A stretch of DNA of 64,000 nucleotides from NCBI RefSeq assembly GCF_900302455.1, contig NZ_ONZG01000015.1, positions 1 to 64,000 of the forward strand, in the 5' to 3' direction. Source of the stretch: Falsiruegeria mediterranea M17. GTDB lineage: Bacteria > Pseudomonadota > Alphaproteobacteria > Rhodobacterales > Rhodobacteraceae. Both the position numbers and the translations under genes were made by a program. The notes beneath the pieces are model-generated. The model was not told where the DNA came from. It searched no databases and worked only from the letters and a program-made list of their open reading frames with translations. Below are positions 44,960 to 54,074 of this stretch, piece by piece. How positions within the stretch are numbered: the first letter of the stretch is position 1; every line of letters begins with the position of its first letter.

Positions 44960-46183
44960 TTAGCCCGCCAATTCGGCGCGATTCAGCGCACAATGGGACC
45001 AAAGCTCATCCATCGCTTGCACCAGACGGTTCATTTCATCCGGGCCGTGAACCGGCGACGGGGTGAACCGCAAACGCTCGGTTCCACGCGGCACGGTCGG
45101 GAAATTGATCGGCTGCACGTAGATGCCAAAGTTCTCCAGCAACATGTCGCTGAGCTTTTTGGTGTGTACCGGGTTGCCCACGATCACCGGCACGATGTGC
45201 GAGCCATGATCGATGATCGGCAGGCCCATGCCCTTCAGGCGCAGCTTTAGGATGCTGGCTTGGGTCTGGTGACGCTCACGCAGCTCAGGCGCGGTTTTCA
45301 GATACGCGACCGAGGCCGCCGCACCCGCCGCCACAGCAGGCGGCAAGGACGTGGTAAAGATGAAGCCCGGCGCGTAAGACCGGATGGCATCACACATTTT
45401 TGCGTTCGCGGCGATGTAGCCGCCCATCACGCCATAGGCCTTGGCCAGCGTGCCGTTGATGATGTCGATGCGATGCGCCAGACGGTCGCGCTCGGTCACG
45501 CCGCCGCCGCGGGGACCATACATGCCGACCGCGTGCACCTCGTCGATATACGTCAGCGCGCCGAATTCCTCGGCCAGGTCGCAAATCTCTTCGATGGGTC
45601 CGAAATCGCCGTCCATCGAATAGATCGATTCGAATGCGATCAGCTTGGGTGCTTCGGGATCATCGGCCTCGAGCAGTTCACGCAGATGCGCCACATCGTT
45701 ATGGCGGAAGATGCGCTTGGAGCCGCCATTGCGGCGCACGCCCTCGATCATCGAGGCGTGGTTGAGCGCGTCGGAATAGATGATCAGACCGGGGAACAGC
45801 TTTGGCAGCGTGCTCAATGTAGCGTCGTTGGCAATATAGGCGCTGGTGAACAGCAGCGATGCCTCTTTGCCGTGCAGGTCTGCCAACTCGGCCTCAAGCC
45901 GCTTATGATAGACCGTGGTGCCCGAGATGTTGCGGGTGCCGCCCGAGCCTGCGCCGGTGGATTTGATCGCCTCGTGCATCGCTTCGAGCACGACGGGGTG
46001 CTGGCCCATGCCCAGGTAATCGTTGCCACACCAGACGGTGATGTCCTGTTCGCTGCCATCCGGACGGGTCCAGACAGCGTGGGGGAAGTTCCCCTTGCGA
46101 CGCTCGATGTCGATAAACGTGCGATAGCGGCCTTCGTCGTGCAGCTTTTGAATGGCGTCGTCGAGTTTCGCGGTATAGTCCAC
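44960..46183 (-). CDS. hemA: 5-aminolevulinate synthase
   Basis: This PLP enzyme makes 5-aminolevulinate from glycine and succinyl-CoA, the first step of the alphaproteobacterial haem route. The 407-residue protein has the ALAS signatures [37 protein letters not shown] and [34 protein letters not shown] follows, and the cofactor lysine is in [17 protein letters not shown]. The GTG at 46183 is chosen because GGAGA lies 6 bases before it and it gives the family N terminus ([20 protein letters not shown]). Upstream ATGs, including 46195, are alternatives. A perfect FNR-type box lies about 145 bp upstream. Confidence 0.95.
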   Translation of the reverse strand: MDYTAKLDDAIQKLHDEGRYRTFIDIERRKGNFPHAVWTRPDGSEQDITVWCGNDYLGMGQHPVVLEAMHEAIKSTGAGSGGTRNISGTTVYHKRLEAELADLHGKEASLLFTSAYIANDATLSTLPKLFPGLIIYSDALNHASMIEGVRRNGGSKRIFRHNDVAHLRELLEADDPEAPKLIAFESIYSMDGDFGPIEEICDLAEEFGALTYIDEVHAVGMYGPRGGGVTERDRLAHRIDIINGTLAKAYGVMGGYIAANAKMCDAIRSYAPGFIFTTSLPPAVAAGAAASVAYLKTAPELRERHQTQASILKLRLKGMGLPIIDHGSHIVPVIVGNPVHTKKLSDMLLENFGIYVQPINFPTVPRGTERLRFTPSPVHGPDEMNRLVQAMDELWSHCALNRAELAG

Positions 46184-46327
46184 CGAGGTCTCCATTGGTC
46201 TTGTCGGACCCAAGGCCAGTTTCCCGGGGCCGGTTTTGGACATGGTCCCTTGCATCCTAGCGCTCAATTTCGAACGAACAAAGGTCATGGTTCTCAATTG
46301 CCTACATCCGTGCAGGCGGAGGCGACA

Positions 46328-46341
46328 TTGATTTGCATCAA
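46328..46341. promoter_or_regulatory. FNR/FnrL box, TTGAT-N4-ATCAA
   Basis: A perfect match to the FNR consensus lies between hemA and the M20 peptidase gene. FnrL control of hemA is known in Rhodobacter. Confidence 0.8.
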
Positions 46342-46537
46342 ATATACACCCAGTTCACATGTAACAAGACAAACTGCGTCTCTTGGGGGCGCGAAAACGT
46401 CGCAAGTCAGCCTGAAACAGTTTCAAAAGTTTCCGATCCGAGAATTGAGCAGAGATCGGCTTACCCCCTCTGGACAGTGCGGCCCGCGCTGATACCTTTC
46501 GCGCCAAATCGTTTCGCCCAATGAAAAGGAACCCGCG

Positions 46538-47908
46538 ATGTCTCTGGATGATGTCCTGTCGCGCATTGATGCCGACCTGCCCGCCGCCACCGACCGCCTG
46601 ATCGAGCTGCTCAAGATCCCGTCGATCTCGACCGACCCGGCCTTCAAGGAGCACTGCGACGCCGCCGCCGACTGGCTGGTGGCTGACTTGCAGGGTTTGG
46701 GTATTGATGCCCAAAAGCGCCCCACACCTGGCCACCCGATGGTCGTGGGGCATATCGACGGACCTGGCCCGCACCTGCTGTTTTACGGCCACTACGATGT
46801 GCAGCCGGTTGATCCGCTGGAGCTGTGGGACCGCGATCCGTTTGATCCCGAGATCCAGGACACGCCCAATGGCAAAGTGATCCGCGCGCGCGGCGCATCC
46901 GACGACAAGGGCCAGCTGATGACCTTTGTCGAGGCCTGCCGTGCCTGGAAAGAGGTACACGGCACCCTGCCCTGCAAATTGACGTTCTTCTTCGAGGGTG
47001 AAGAGGAATCGGGCTCGCCCTCGCTGGTGCCCTTCATGGAAGAAAACCGCGACGAGCTGAAGTCGGACATCGCGCTGATCTGTGACACGGGCCTTTTTGA
47101 AAGCAAGGTAACCGCGATCACCACCATGCTGCGTGGTCTTCTGGGCGAGGATTTCACTATCACTGGCCCCGACCGTGATCTGCACTCGGGCATGTATGGT
47201 GGCATCGGCATGAACCCGATCCGGGTGCTGACCAAGATCTTGGCCGGTTTGCATGACGACACCGGCGCGATCACCCTGCCCGGCTTCTACGACGGCGTGA
47301 CGGAATTGTCCGACGAGATGCGGGCACAATGGCAGGGCCTGAACTTTGATCACCAGACCTTCCTGGGTGACGTGGGCCTGACAGCCCCCGCAGGCGAACA
47401 GGACCGCACGCCGCTGGAGCAGATCTGGTCGCGCCCAACCTGTGACGTGAACGGCATCTGGGGTGGTTACACCGGCGACGGCTTCAAAACCGTGTTGCCC
47501 AGCCAGGCCAGCGCCAAGGTCAGCTTCCGCCTGGTGGGTCAACAGGACCCCGACGCGATCCGCGACGCGTTCCGCCACTATCTGGAAAGCAACCTGCCCG
47601 ATGGGTTCAGCGTCGAATACCGCACCGAAAAAGGCTCGGCCGCCTCGCAAATGTCGGTCGAAGATCCGGCGTTTGAAAAGGCGCGTCAGGCGCTCAGCGA
47701 TGAATGGGGTATCCCGGCGGCTTACGTGGGCTGCGGCGGGTCGATCCCGATTGCAGGGTTCTTCAAGGACATCGTGGACACCGATGCGATGCTGATCGGC
47801 TTTGGCAAGGACGACGACCAGATCCATTCGCCCAACGAGAAATATGACATGGAGAGCTTTCACAAAGGCATCCGCTCGTGGGCCCGCGTCCTGGCGGCAT
47901 TGAGCTAA
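46538..47908 (+). CDS. M20-family dipeptidase
   Basis: A 456-residue zinc peptidase. Metal-site motifs are LLFYGHYDVQPVD (His, Asp), ARGASDDKGQLM (bridging Asp) and FFFEGEEESGSPS (catalytic Glu pair). Further metal ligands come from DLHSGMYGG and the C-terminal DDDQIHSPNEKY. The dimerisation insert is present. It is cytosolic, probably cutting dipeptides or carboxyl-linked amino acids. AAGGAA precedes the start. Confidence 0.9.
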   Translation: MSLDDVLSRIDADLPAATDRLIELLKIPSISTDPAFKEHCDAAADWLVADLQGLGIDAQKRPTPGHPMVVGHIDGPGPHLLFYGHYDVQPVDPLELWDRDPFDPEIQDTPNGKVIRARGASDDKGQLMTFVEACRAWKEVHGTLPCKLTFFFEGEEESGSPSLVPFMEENRDELKSDIALICDTGLFESKVTAITTMLRGLLGEDFTITGPDRDLHSGMYGGIGMNPIRVLTKILAGLHDDTGAITLPGFYDGVTELSDEMRAQWQGLNFDHQTFLGDVGLTAPAGEQDRTPLEQIWSRPTCDVNGIWGGYTGDGFKTVLPSQASAKVSFRLVGQQDPDAIRDAFRHYLESNLPDGFSVEYRTEKGSAASQMSVEDPAFEKARQALSDEWGIPAAYVGCGGSIPIAGFFKDIVDTDAMLIGFGKDDDQIHSPNEKYDMESFHKGIRSWARVLAALS

Positions 47909-47918
47909 GGTAGAATTG

Positions 47919-47942
47919 CAGAGGCCCCGATTTGGGGCCTCT
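47919..47942 (+). terminator. Terminator after the M20 peptidase gene
   Basis: AGAGGCCCC-GATTT-GGGGCCTCT, 12 bp after the stop; a weak T tract follows. Confidence 0.7.
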
Positions 47943-47948
47943 TGCACA

Positions 47949-48387
47949 TCACGTCATTTCAAATGTCATCCGCACTTTGTCGAACTTGGCATTGGCCAGA
48001 TCCTCGGGCGTAATCCACAGCTGCACGATCCCGTCCGACCCGAAGCCCACCGGCAGGCCGCAGCTGTCCCCCAATTGCAGCAACAGGCTGTCGCCCGCAT
48101 GATCGCTGATCGCCGATTGTATTTCGAACCCCTGGCCGAACATTTGCAACGGCATGGTTCCCAGCGAGAACCCCGGCACCGCTGAACTCGATCAGCGTAT
48201 CGACAAAAACGCCAAGCATGTCTTCGGATGGATACCCCGTCGCAAACTGCGACAGGTTCAGCCAGCGCCGCGCATAGTGGACATGCTGCTGGGAAGGAAG
48301 CGGATCAACAGGGCCGCGTGGCGTTTCAGAACCGAAGCGATACTCATGAGACGCAATCACTTTCACAGGACAATCCAAACAGACCAT
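47949..48387 (-). pseudogene. DUF1963 (YwqG-like) gene, frameshifted and truncated
   Basis: The upstream frame reads RWLNLSQFATGYPSEDMLGV then FVDTLIEFS, and the downstream frame reads PGFSLGTMPLQMFGQGFEIQ. It ends GDSLLLQLGDSCGLPVGF and IVQLWITPEDLANAKFDKV, typical of the DUF1963 C terminus. The frame shifts near 48,180. The N-terminal part of the family is missing, so the gene looks dead. Confidence 0.7.
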
Positions 48388-48458
48388 CCCCGCTGTTTAC
48401 GGCAAAATGTTGAAACCTCAATAATTTCAAGGTGTTTGATCAGGGAAAACCGCGTCCC

Positions 48459-49304
48459 TTAGTCGGGCTCCCACCGGAACGCATCCCCTGCAGCACGGAC
48501 ACGACCGATTGAGGGCAAGGTGAAATGGCTCCCCAACACACGCCGACCGGTTTCGGACGAATCCTCCAACAACGCCACGCGCGACTCAACAGCCAGCTCG
48601 GGATCCGCATCAAAGGTGAAATGCCAATCTGGACGATGACATTGCGCGGTGGAATGCAGCGCATCGCCGGTGATCAGCGCCTCGGCTCCGCCGCTGTGTA
48701 CCAGGACCGAGACATGGCCCGGAGAATGCCCCGGTGTCGGCAGCAAACGCACATGATCGCCCAGACAATGCCCCGGCTGCACCATTTCCGCCTGCCCGGC
48801 CTCGATCACCGGCAGAACGCTTTCGGTGTAGGCGTCGGTGGGATTGGCGCTGTAGGCGGCATTGTCATCCGCCGGGATCAGGTATTTGGCGTTTGGAAAC
48901 GTCGGCACCCAACGCCCGTCCTGCAGTTGCGTGTTCCACCCCACATGATCCGGGTGCAGATGGGTGCACAGGACATAATCCACATCCTCGGGCGCCACTC
49001 CGGCAGCCGTCAGCGCCGCCATGAACCGCCCATCCGAGCGTTGATGCCAGTCTGCGTGTGTCGCCGTTTTATGATTGCCCACGCAGGCGTCCACCAGAAT
49101 CACGTGATCGGGTGTTTTCAACAGAAACCCCTGGATCGGCAGAATCAGCTTGCCGCTGTGTTCACACAACTGCCCCGGCGCATGTTCGCGCAAAACTTGG
49201 TGCAATTCAGGGCCTGCAGTTGGATAGAGTTTTTCGGGTTCCACAAACGGCCCGTTGATCTCAAGGATTCGCCAGACCTCGACCTCTCCGACACGACACA
49301 ACAT
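48459..49304 (-). CDS. MBL-fold metallo-hydrolase
   Basis: A 281-residue metallo-beta-lactamase-fold hydrolase. The metal motif HxHxDH occurs as CTHLHPDHVGWN. Other ligands lie in LLPTPGHSPGHVSVLVHSGG and ALITGDALHS. Similar proteins include lactonases and ring-cleavage hydrolases. AHL-lactonase activity is possible, since a luxI is in this window, but the sequence does not show this. The start is at 49304. Confidence 0.85.
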   Translation of the reverse strand: MLCRVGEVEVWRILEINGPFVEPEKLYPTAGPELHQVLREHAPGQLCEHSGKLILPIQGFLLKTPDHVILVDACVGNHKTATHADWHQRSDGRFMAALTAAGVAPEDVDYVLCTHLHPDHVGWNTQLQDGRWVPTFPNAKYLIPADDNAAYSANPTDAYTESVLPVIEAGQAEMVQPGHCLGDHVRLLPTPGHSPGHVSVLVHSGGAEALITGDALHSTAQCHRPDWHFTFDADPELAVESRVALLEDSSETGRRVLGSHFTLPSIGRVRAAGDAFRWEPD

Positions 49305-49397
49305 GAGAACGCCCTTTCTTACCCCGACAGGGCAATCAGATACGCTACGCGCCTCTGCTTCAAGACGAAATCAATCTGGAAGGAAGAGAGAAGAAAG

Positions 49398-49474
49398 TGG
49401 CGCGGTTGACGGGGCTCGAACCCGCGACCCCCGGCGTGACAGGCCGGTACTCTAACCAACTGAGCTACAACCGC
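49398..49474 (-). tRNA. tRNA-Asp(GUC), copy 1
   Basis: 77 nt including encoded CCA. The acceptor GCGGTTG pairs with CAACCGC, the D arm has GCTCAGTTGG, the anticodon is GTC in CCTGTCACG, and the T arm has GGGTTCGAGCC. Confidence 0.97.
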
Positions 49475-49549
49475 GCATTTTCTTCTGGTGGAGACCACCA
49501 ATGCCCTGTCCGGACCGGATCCCAACTCCCCGGGAAAGGGGCAAAGCAG

Positions 49550-49626
49550 TGGCGCGGTTGACGGGGCTCGAACCCGCGACCCCCGGCGTGACAGGCCGGT
49601 ACTCTAACCAACTGAGCTACAACCGC
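49550..49626 (-). tRNA. tRNA-Asp(GUC), copy 2
   Basis: Identical in the mature sequence to the copy at 49398-49474 and separated from it by about 75 bp. The duplicate is in the same orientation. Confidence 0.97.
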
Positions 49627-49703
49627 TCGCTGCTTTTGTTGTCGTTCCCTGCGGAACGTTGGGGTGTATTATGGCTACGGTTCGGCATCGTCAAGCGGCG
49701 ACT

Positions 49704-50216
49704 TCAACTTTTTTCATCCGGCATGAAGATTTTCTCGAACCCATTCCAGATCACCTTGCGGGCGGGAACCGGGTTGCCGAACAGATCATCCTGAAAAACA
49801 GGGCCCTCGACACCGCCCAGGCGGTCATAGAACCGTCTCGCTGCCGTATTGGCCTCCAGCACTTCCAGCCAGAGCGTGGTTTTCCGCATGCCTGTCAGCC
49901 GCTTAGCCAAGGCTTGCATCAGGTGAAGCCCAACACCCTGCCCCTGCACATCACCTGCCACATGCAGATTGTCCAGAAGCGGGCCATGCGCGTTGTCACA
50001 ACGGACGCAAGCAAACCCCAGCAGATCGCCCTCTTCGGCCACCAGAAGCAATACGTCATTCTCGGGCATCTGCCCCCACCGGTCCGTCATCGCGGCCTCA
50101 AGCGGTGCCCCCAGAAAGTCATCGGGGAGCATTCCGGCATAGGACGCGCGCCAACTGAGGACATGGATGTCACGAATTGCAGGCAGATCATCACGGGTGG
50201 CGGCACGAATCTTCAT
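49704..50216 (-). CDS. GNAT-family N-acetyltransferase
   Basis: A 170-residue protein with the GNAT fold. The acetyl-CoA loop is DVQGQGVGLHLMQALAKRL (QGxGxG), with IRAATRDDLPAIRDIHVLSW at the N terminus and ANTAARRFYDRLGGVEG in the C-terminal part. The substrate is unknown. The stop is 229 bp from tRNA-Asp on the same strand. Confidence 0.85.
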   Translation of the reverse strand: MKIRAATRDDLPAIRDIHVLSWRASYAGMLPDDFLGAPLEAAMTDRWGQMPENDVLLLVAEEGDLLGFACVRCDNAHGPLLDNLHVAGDVQGQGVGLHLMQALAKRLTGMRKTTLWLEVLEANTAARRFYDRLGGVEGPVFQDDLFGNPVPARKVIWNGFEKIFMPDEKS

Positions 50217-50237
50217 GCCGCCCGTGGTGCCAGCCCC

Positions 50238-51176
50238 CTAGCGTTCGGGCAAGGGCGTGAACTCTTGATCATCGCCCGGAGGCAGCTGAAAACGCCCATG
50301 CATCCAGTCCCCGGCCCGCCAGGCTTCTTTCGCGGCCTCGATCCGCTCTTTCGACGAGGCAACAAAGTTCCACCAGATGTGGCGCGGCCCGTTCATTGTC
50401 GCGCCCCCCAGCAGCATCAGCCGCGCACCAGTGGGCCCGGCCTTGGCGCTGATGCGGTCGCCGGGGCGGAACACCACCATCTGCCCCGCCTCGAACTCTT
50501 GCCCCGCGATGGAGACAGAGCCGCCAACGACATACAATCCCCGATCCTCGTGATTGTCGGGCATCGGGATCGCGGCGCCAGCTTCCAACACAGCGTCGGC
50601 ATAAAACATCTCGCTCGGTGTTTTGACCGATGCGCGCTCGCCATAAGCGTCGCCCAGAATAAGGCGCACGGTTTTACCCTCACCGGTCAGTTCAGGTAGC
50701 TCCGCTGCACCCACATGTTCGAACGAGGCGGGCGTGTCCTCCACCTCGTCCGGGAGCGCCACCCAGGTCTGAAGACCAAACATCGAGAGCGGCGACTTGC
50801 GCGCCTCTTCATCGGTGCGCTCAGAGTGGGTCACGCCGTGGCCTGCCACCATCCAGTTCACCGCGCCCGGTTCGATCCACTGGTCCGTTCCCAGCGAATC
50901 CCGGTGGTGCAATTTGCCCTTGTACAGATAGGTGACCGTCGCCAATCCGATGTGCGGATGCGGGCGCACGTCGATCCCCTGTCCAGTCAGAAACTCGACC
51001 GGGCCCATCTGATCAAAGAAAATAAAGGGTCCGACCATCTGCCGTTTGGGTGCGGGCAAGGCGCGGCGCACTTCAAACCCGCCCAGATCTCGCGCACGGG
51101 GCACGATGACGGTTTCAATGGCATCCACGGCGTCGCCAATGGGAATGTCAGCGTCAAGTATTGGGTTCCAGCTCAT
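50238..51176 (-). CDS. Pirin-family protein
   Basis: A 312-residue bicupin. Metal ligands appear in RPHPHIGLATVTYL (His pair) and GHGVTHSERTDEEA (His, Glu). The core also has HHRDSLGTDQWIEPGAVNWM. Some bacterial pirins have quercetinase activity, but no such function can be read here. The ATG at 51176 (MSWNPILDAD) gives the normal length. Confidence 0.9.
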   Translation of the reverse strand: MSWNPILDADIPIGDAVDAIETVIVPRARDLGGFEVRRALPAPKRQMVGPFIFFDQMGPVEFLTGQGIDVRPHPHIGLATVTYLYKGKLHHRDSLGTDQWIEPGAVNWMVAGHGVTHSERTDEEARKSPLSMFGLQTWVALPDEVEDTPASFEHVGAAELPELTGEGKTVRLILGDAYGERASVKTPSEMFYADAVLEAGAAIPMPDNHEDRGLYVVGGSVSIAGQEFEAGQMVVFRPGDRISAKAGPTGARLMLLGGATMNGPRHIWWNFVASSKERIEAAKEAWRAGDWMHGRFQLPPGDDQEFTPLPER

Positions 51177-51328
51177 TGCGGTGCCTCCTGGTTGCTTACC
51201 GGTCAACTTAGACCCTGGACAGAAACGCACAACTGGGAGCAATCACATACCTTCGGTGCGAGAATGCACAGCGGGCACCGCGCTCGAACCTGGGCGCGGC
51301 GCCACCTTGGCACTGAAGTCTTTTCGGA

Positions 51329-51823
51329 TCAGCCGCCTGCGGCTGCCAGACACGCGCGTCCCATTTCCATGGCTGCCTTCGTGCCCGTCAAATCCAAGGT
51401 AAACACCCGGGTTTCGTCGACGACTTTCATGGTTTGGCCATTGGCAACATCCGAGATGAATTCCGGGTTATCTGCAGCGATGTAAGATCCCGAAAAGCCC
51501 TGCTCGTTCTCATGCACGACATTTTCAGGTGCGTAGTACTGGTTTCCATCGATATCGATGTTCAGCGTGGTGCCACCATCAGCCGAGGCGCCATCGGGCT
51601 CATGCGTGAAGGCCCCGATGTAACCGATACCGCTTTTGAGAACGCCCATTTGAATAATCAGGCCATCCTTGTTGGTCTCGACAACACAGGTATTGTCATC
51701 GGTTTTGGTGTAAACTTTCCATCCGCCGGCTTCGCCAAAGGGCACAAAATTCTGTGCCAAAGCTGGTGTCGAAATCCCTGCAACAAACAAGGAAACAGCT
51801 GCGATCTTTCTGAATTTCGTCAT
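51329..51823 (-). CDS. Exported protein, invasion-associated-locus-B-like
   Basis: A 164-residue secreted protein with a clear signal peptide (IAAVSLFVAGISTPALAQ). The mature part resembles the small IalB-like group (WKVYTKTDDNTCVVETNKDG, near its C terminus ALMEMGRACL-like). The family has no established role. The stop is upstream of the pirin gene. Confidence 0.65.
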   Translation of the reverse strand: MTKFRKIAAVSLFVAGISTPALAQNFVPFGEAGGWKVYTKTDDNTCVVETNKDGLIIQMGVLKSGIGYIGAFTHEPDGASADGGTTLNIDIDGNQYYAPENVVHENEQGFSGSYIAADNPEFISDVANGQTMKVVDETRVFTLDLTGTKAAMEMGRACLAAAGG

Positions 51824-51934
51824 TATTCCATCCTAAAAATGCGTACCACCAAAGCGTAGCACCCAGCCATTCTAACAGATGAATATTACAGGTCGACTCT
51901 CCTTTTGTGCGACCGGCTGGCATGACCGCTCGCG

Positions 51935-52987
51935 TCAATCCAACGGCGCATGAAGTCGGGTGTGGTTCGTTATGATCCCGCCCCGCGCACCAACGGTCAG
52001 GTCGCCATAACGTTGCGCAAACACCGGCGGCAGTGTCCGATCGCCAGGCAGCGACAGCCACAGGCGGAACAGGTGGCGGCGTTTGTCGGAGTCCGGCCAG
52101 TCTATGAACCCGGTCCGGTCATGCAGCATCGCATGGTTATAGACGAACTGCATATCACCCGGTTGCAGTCGCATGGTGATGTGCAGATCGGGGTCATTGG
52201 CGAGCGCATCGAACATGTCCAGCGCCTCGACATGGGCGGGGGTCAGTCGCAATGCGCCCTCGAACCGCTGTGCGCTATCGATGTATTGGCGCTGATAGAA
52301 CACCGTCAGCTTGCCCGCGAACCAGCTAAACGGCGGGATAGTCATAAAGGGGTCCATGCCCTCGGGCACCTCGCCGCGCCGGTCGGTGGCGATGGGATCA
52401 AAGAGCAGCGACAGAAGATCGGGACGTTCCGCGCGCATCCGGTTAAAGATCGTTTCGGCGCTCACCAGCAGCGAGTCGCCCCCCTCTTTGGCATCCCGCA
52501 GACACAGCAGCCCCACCACGTCTGCACTGTCAGTATGAAAGCTCTGCCGGGCCGAGGTCTGATAGATGCGCGCCGTAGGATCATTCGGGTCCCGCCCGAC
52601 ATCACGCACATGGCCCAGGATATGACCATCCGCGTTCTGTGACCGGGCCGAGCCCAGATGTGCGCCAATGCCACAGAACACCGCTGCCGCCATTTTCTGA
52701 TCATAGGTCTCTATTGGCAGTCCGCGCAGCACCTCGACACCGACACCGCTCAGCAGCTTGTCGCGCAACGCGCTCAGGTGATCGGCAAACTGCGTCAGGG
52801 GAAAATCCTCGGCCGTGATCTCTCCGACATCACGATCCAGCGACAGGAAGTGCCGCGCTGCCTGTTCCAGGTCGGCGACGTCATCCGGTGTCAGCTGATA
52901 CAGCCAATCCTCGGGCCGCTCGGACAGATCGCGTCCAACCCAGGCGGCGGGCGTTTCAATCTGGGGTGGCAAATCGTTCGGCGTCAT
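51935..52987 (-). CDS. TauD/TfdA-family 2-oxoglutarate-dependent dioxygenase
   Basis: A 350-residue Fe(II)/2-oxoglutarate dioxygenase. The metal HxD is in SFHTDSADVVGLLCL. The distal His is in MLHDRTGFIDW and the 2-oxoglutarate Arg in HLFRLWLSLPG. GLPIETYDQKMAAAVFCGIG is typical of the TauD/GBBH fold. It starts inside the LysR stop (4-bp overlap) and belongs to that operon. It is divergent from the MttB-type cluster and could hydroxylate its methylated-amine substrate, as gamma-butyrobetaine hydroxylase does, but this is inference. Confidence 0.85.
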   Translation of the reverse strand: MTPNDLPPQIETPAAWVGRDLSERPEDWLYQLTPDDVADLEQAARHFLSLDRDVGEITAEDFPLTQFADHLSALRDKLLSGVGVEVLRGLPIETYDQKMAAAVFCGIGAHLGSARSQNADGHILGHVRDVGRDPNDPTARIYQTSARQSFHTDSADVVGLLCLRDAKEGGDSLLVSAETIFNRMRAERPDLLSLLFDPIATDRRGEVPEGMDPFMTIPPFSWFAGKLTVFYQRQYIDSAQRFEGALRLTPAHVEALDMFDALANDPDLHITMRLQPGDMQFVYNHAMLHDRTGFIDWPDSDKRRHLFRLWLSLPGDRTLPPVFAQRYGDLTVGARGGIITNHTRLHAPLD

Positions 52988-53967
52988 AAGGGCTCCTCCT
53001 CTGTCTCCAGACCAGCCAAAGCGGCGGTGCCGATCTTGCCCATCTGCCCCGCGATCTGGTCCACTAGCGACACACGAGCGTATTCGGCAAACGCTTTGGG
53101 CAATTCCCCCAACTCTCCGTCCCGGGCCACAACCGTGATCGAGCGACTCATCCCCGCCCCGGGCAAGGGCCGCAGATCCAATGGCATGCGTTCCACCAAC
53201 CCGTCAATCAACAGGGTCGGTGTCAACAGGGTAAACCCCATGCCATCGGCGACACAGGCCGTCACCATGCTGGATCGGTCGGCCAGGATCACCCGTTCGG
53301 GCTGCAGACGCAGGCGGCGCAGATGTTGCCCGATCCGGCGACCCACATTGGTGGTATCGGCAAAGCGCACCAGCGGCAGGTGGCGCAGCACCTGTTCCAG
53401 ATCCTGCACCGGTTGATCAAATCCGGACGGCAGGACCAGCAAAAACGCCTCGGTCAGAACCGCATGACGTTCCAACCCATCCATATCCAGCAGCGGATCT
53501 GAAGTGATGGCAATATCGGCCTGTTTGGTCCTGAGCAGCGCTTCGTGATCGCCGCTCTGGCCCGCATGCAGCACCATATCCTGCACGCCAAAGCGGTCCT
53601 TGGCCATCCGCACCAAACCGGGTGACAGGGTCGTGGCGATCGAAGCCTGCAACCCCAACCGCAACCTGCTGATGGGCGTTGGACCCTGGTGACGCATGTC
53701 GCTGGCCAGTTCCCCAACCGCCTGCAGGATGCGGCCCGCATGGCGGTACATCAGCACCCCGGCCTGGGTCGGCTTCACCGGGCGCGTTGAACGGTCCAAC
53801 AGCCTGACATCATAGTGTTTTTCCAAGGTCCCGATGTGCTGCGAAGCGGCAGATTGTGTCATTCCAACCAGCCGTGCCGCCGCCGTCATCTGACCGGTTT
53901 CGACAACCGCAACAAAAACCTCCAACGCTTTGATAATATTTGCATTCGTTGTGAATTTTACATCCAT
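52984..53967 (-). CDS. LysR-family transcriptional regulator
   Basis: A 327-residue regulator with an N-terminal winged helix-turn-helix (about 12-70, ALEVFVAVVETGQMTAAARL then VGMTQSAASQHIGTLE) and a C-terminal effector-binding domain. It is divergent from the MttB-type operon and shares its operon with the TauD-like dioxygenase. A T-N11-A palindrome in the 107-bp intergenic region is a likely target. The ligand is unknown. Confidence 0.88.
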   Translation of the reverse strand: MDVKFTTNANIIKALEVFVAVVETGQMTAAARLVGMTQSAASQHIGTLEKHYDVRLLDRSTRPVKPTQAGVLMYRHAGRILQAVGELASDMRHQGPTPISRLRLGLQASIATTLSPGLVRMAKDRFGVQDMVLHAGQSGDHEALLRTKQADIAITSDPLLDMDGLERHAVLTEAFLLVLPSGFDQPVQDLEQVLRHLPLVRFADTTNVGRRIGQHLRRLRLQPERVILADRSSMVTACVADGMGFTLLTPTLLIDGLVERMPLDLRPLPGAGMSRSITVVARDGELGELPKAFAEYARVSLVDQIAGQMGKIGTAALAGLETEEEPL

Positions 53968-53991
53968 GATCAGCCTTTCGCACCTTCCACT

Positions 53992-54006
53992 ATTAGAAAT
54001 CCTAAT
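53992..54006. promoter_or_regulatory. LysR-type box, ATTAG-N5-CTAAT
   Basis: A 15-bp palindrome of the T-N11-A form, 25 bp upstream of the LysR start and 69 bp upstream of the MttB-type start. A second palindrome, TGACA-AC-TGTCA, lies at 54009-54020. Confidence 0.7.
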
Positions 54007-54074
54007 ACTGACAACTGTCAATTGATCGAATGCCCCGCAACCGCCAGATTATGCCCAACCGAGGGAGGCGGGTC

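Noticed and set aside
48459-49304. AHL lactonase to pair with luxI
   Set aside because: The MBL fold is shared by many hydrolases and nothing links this gene to signal degradation.
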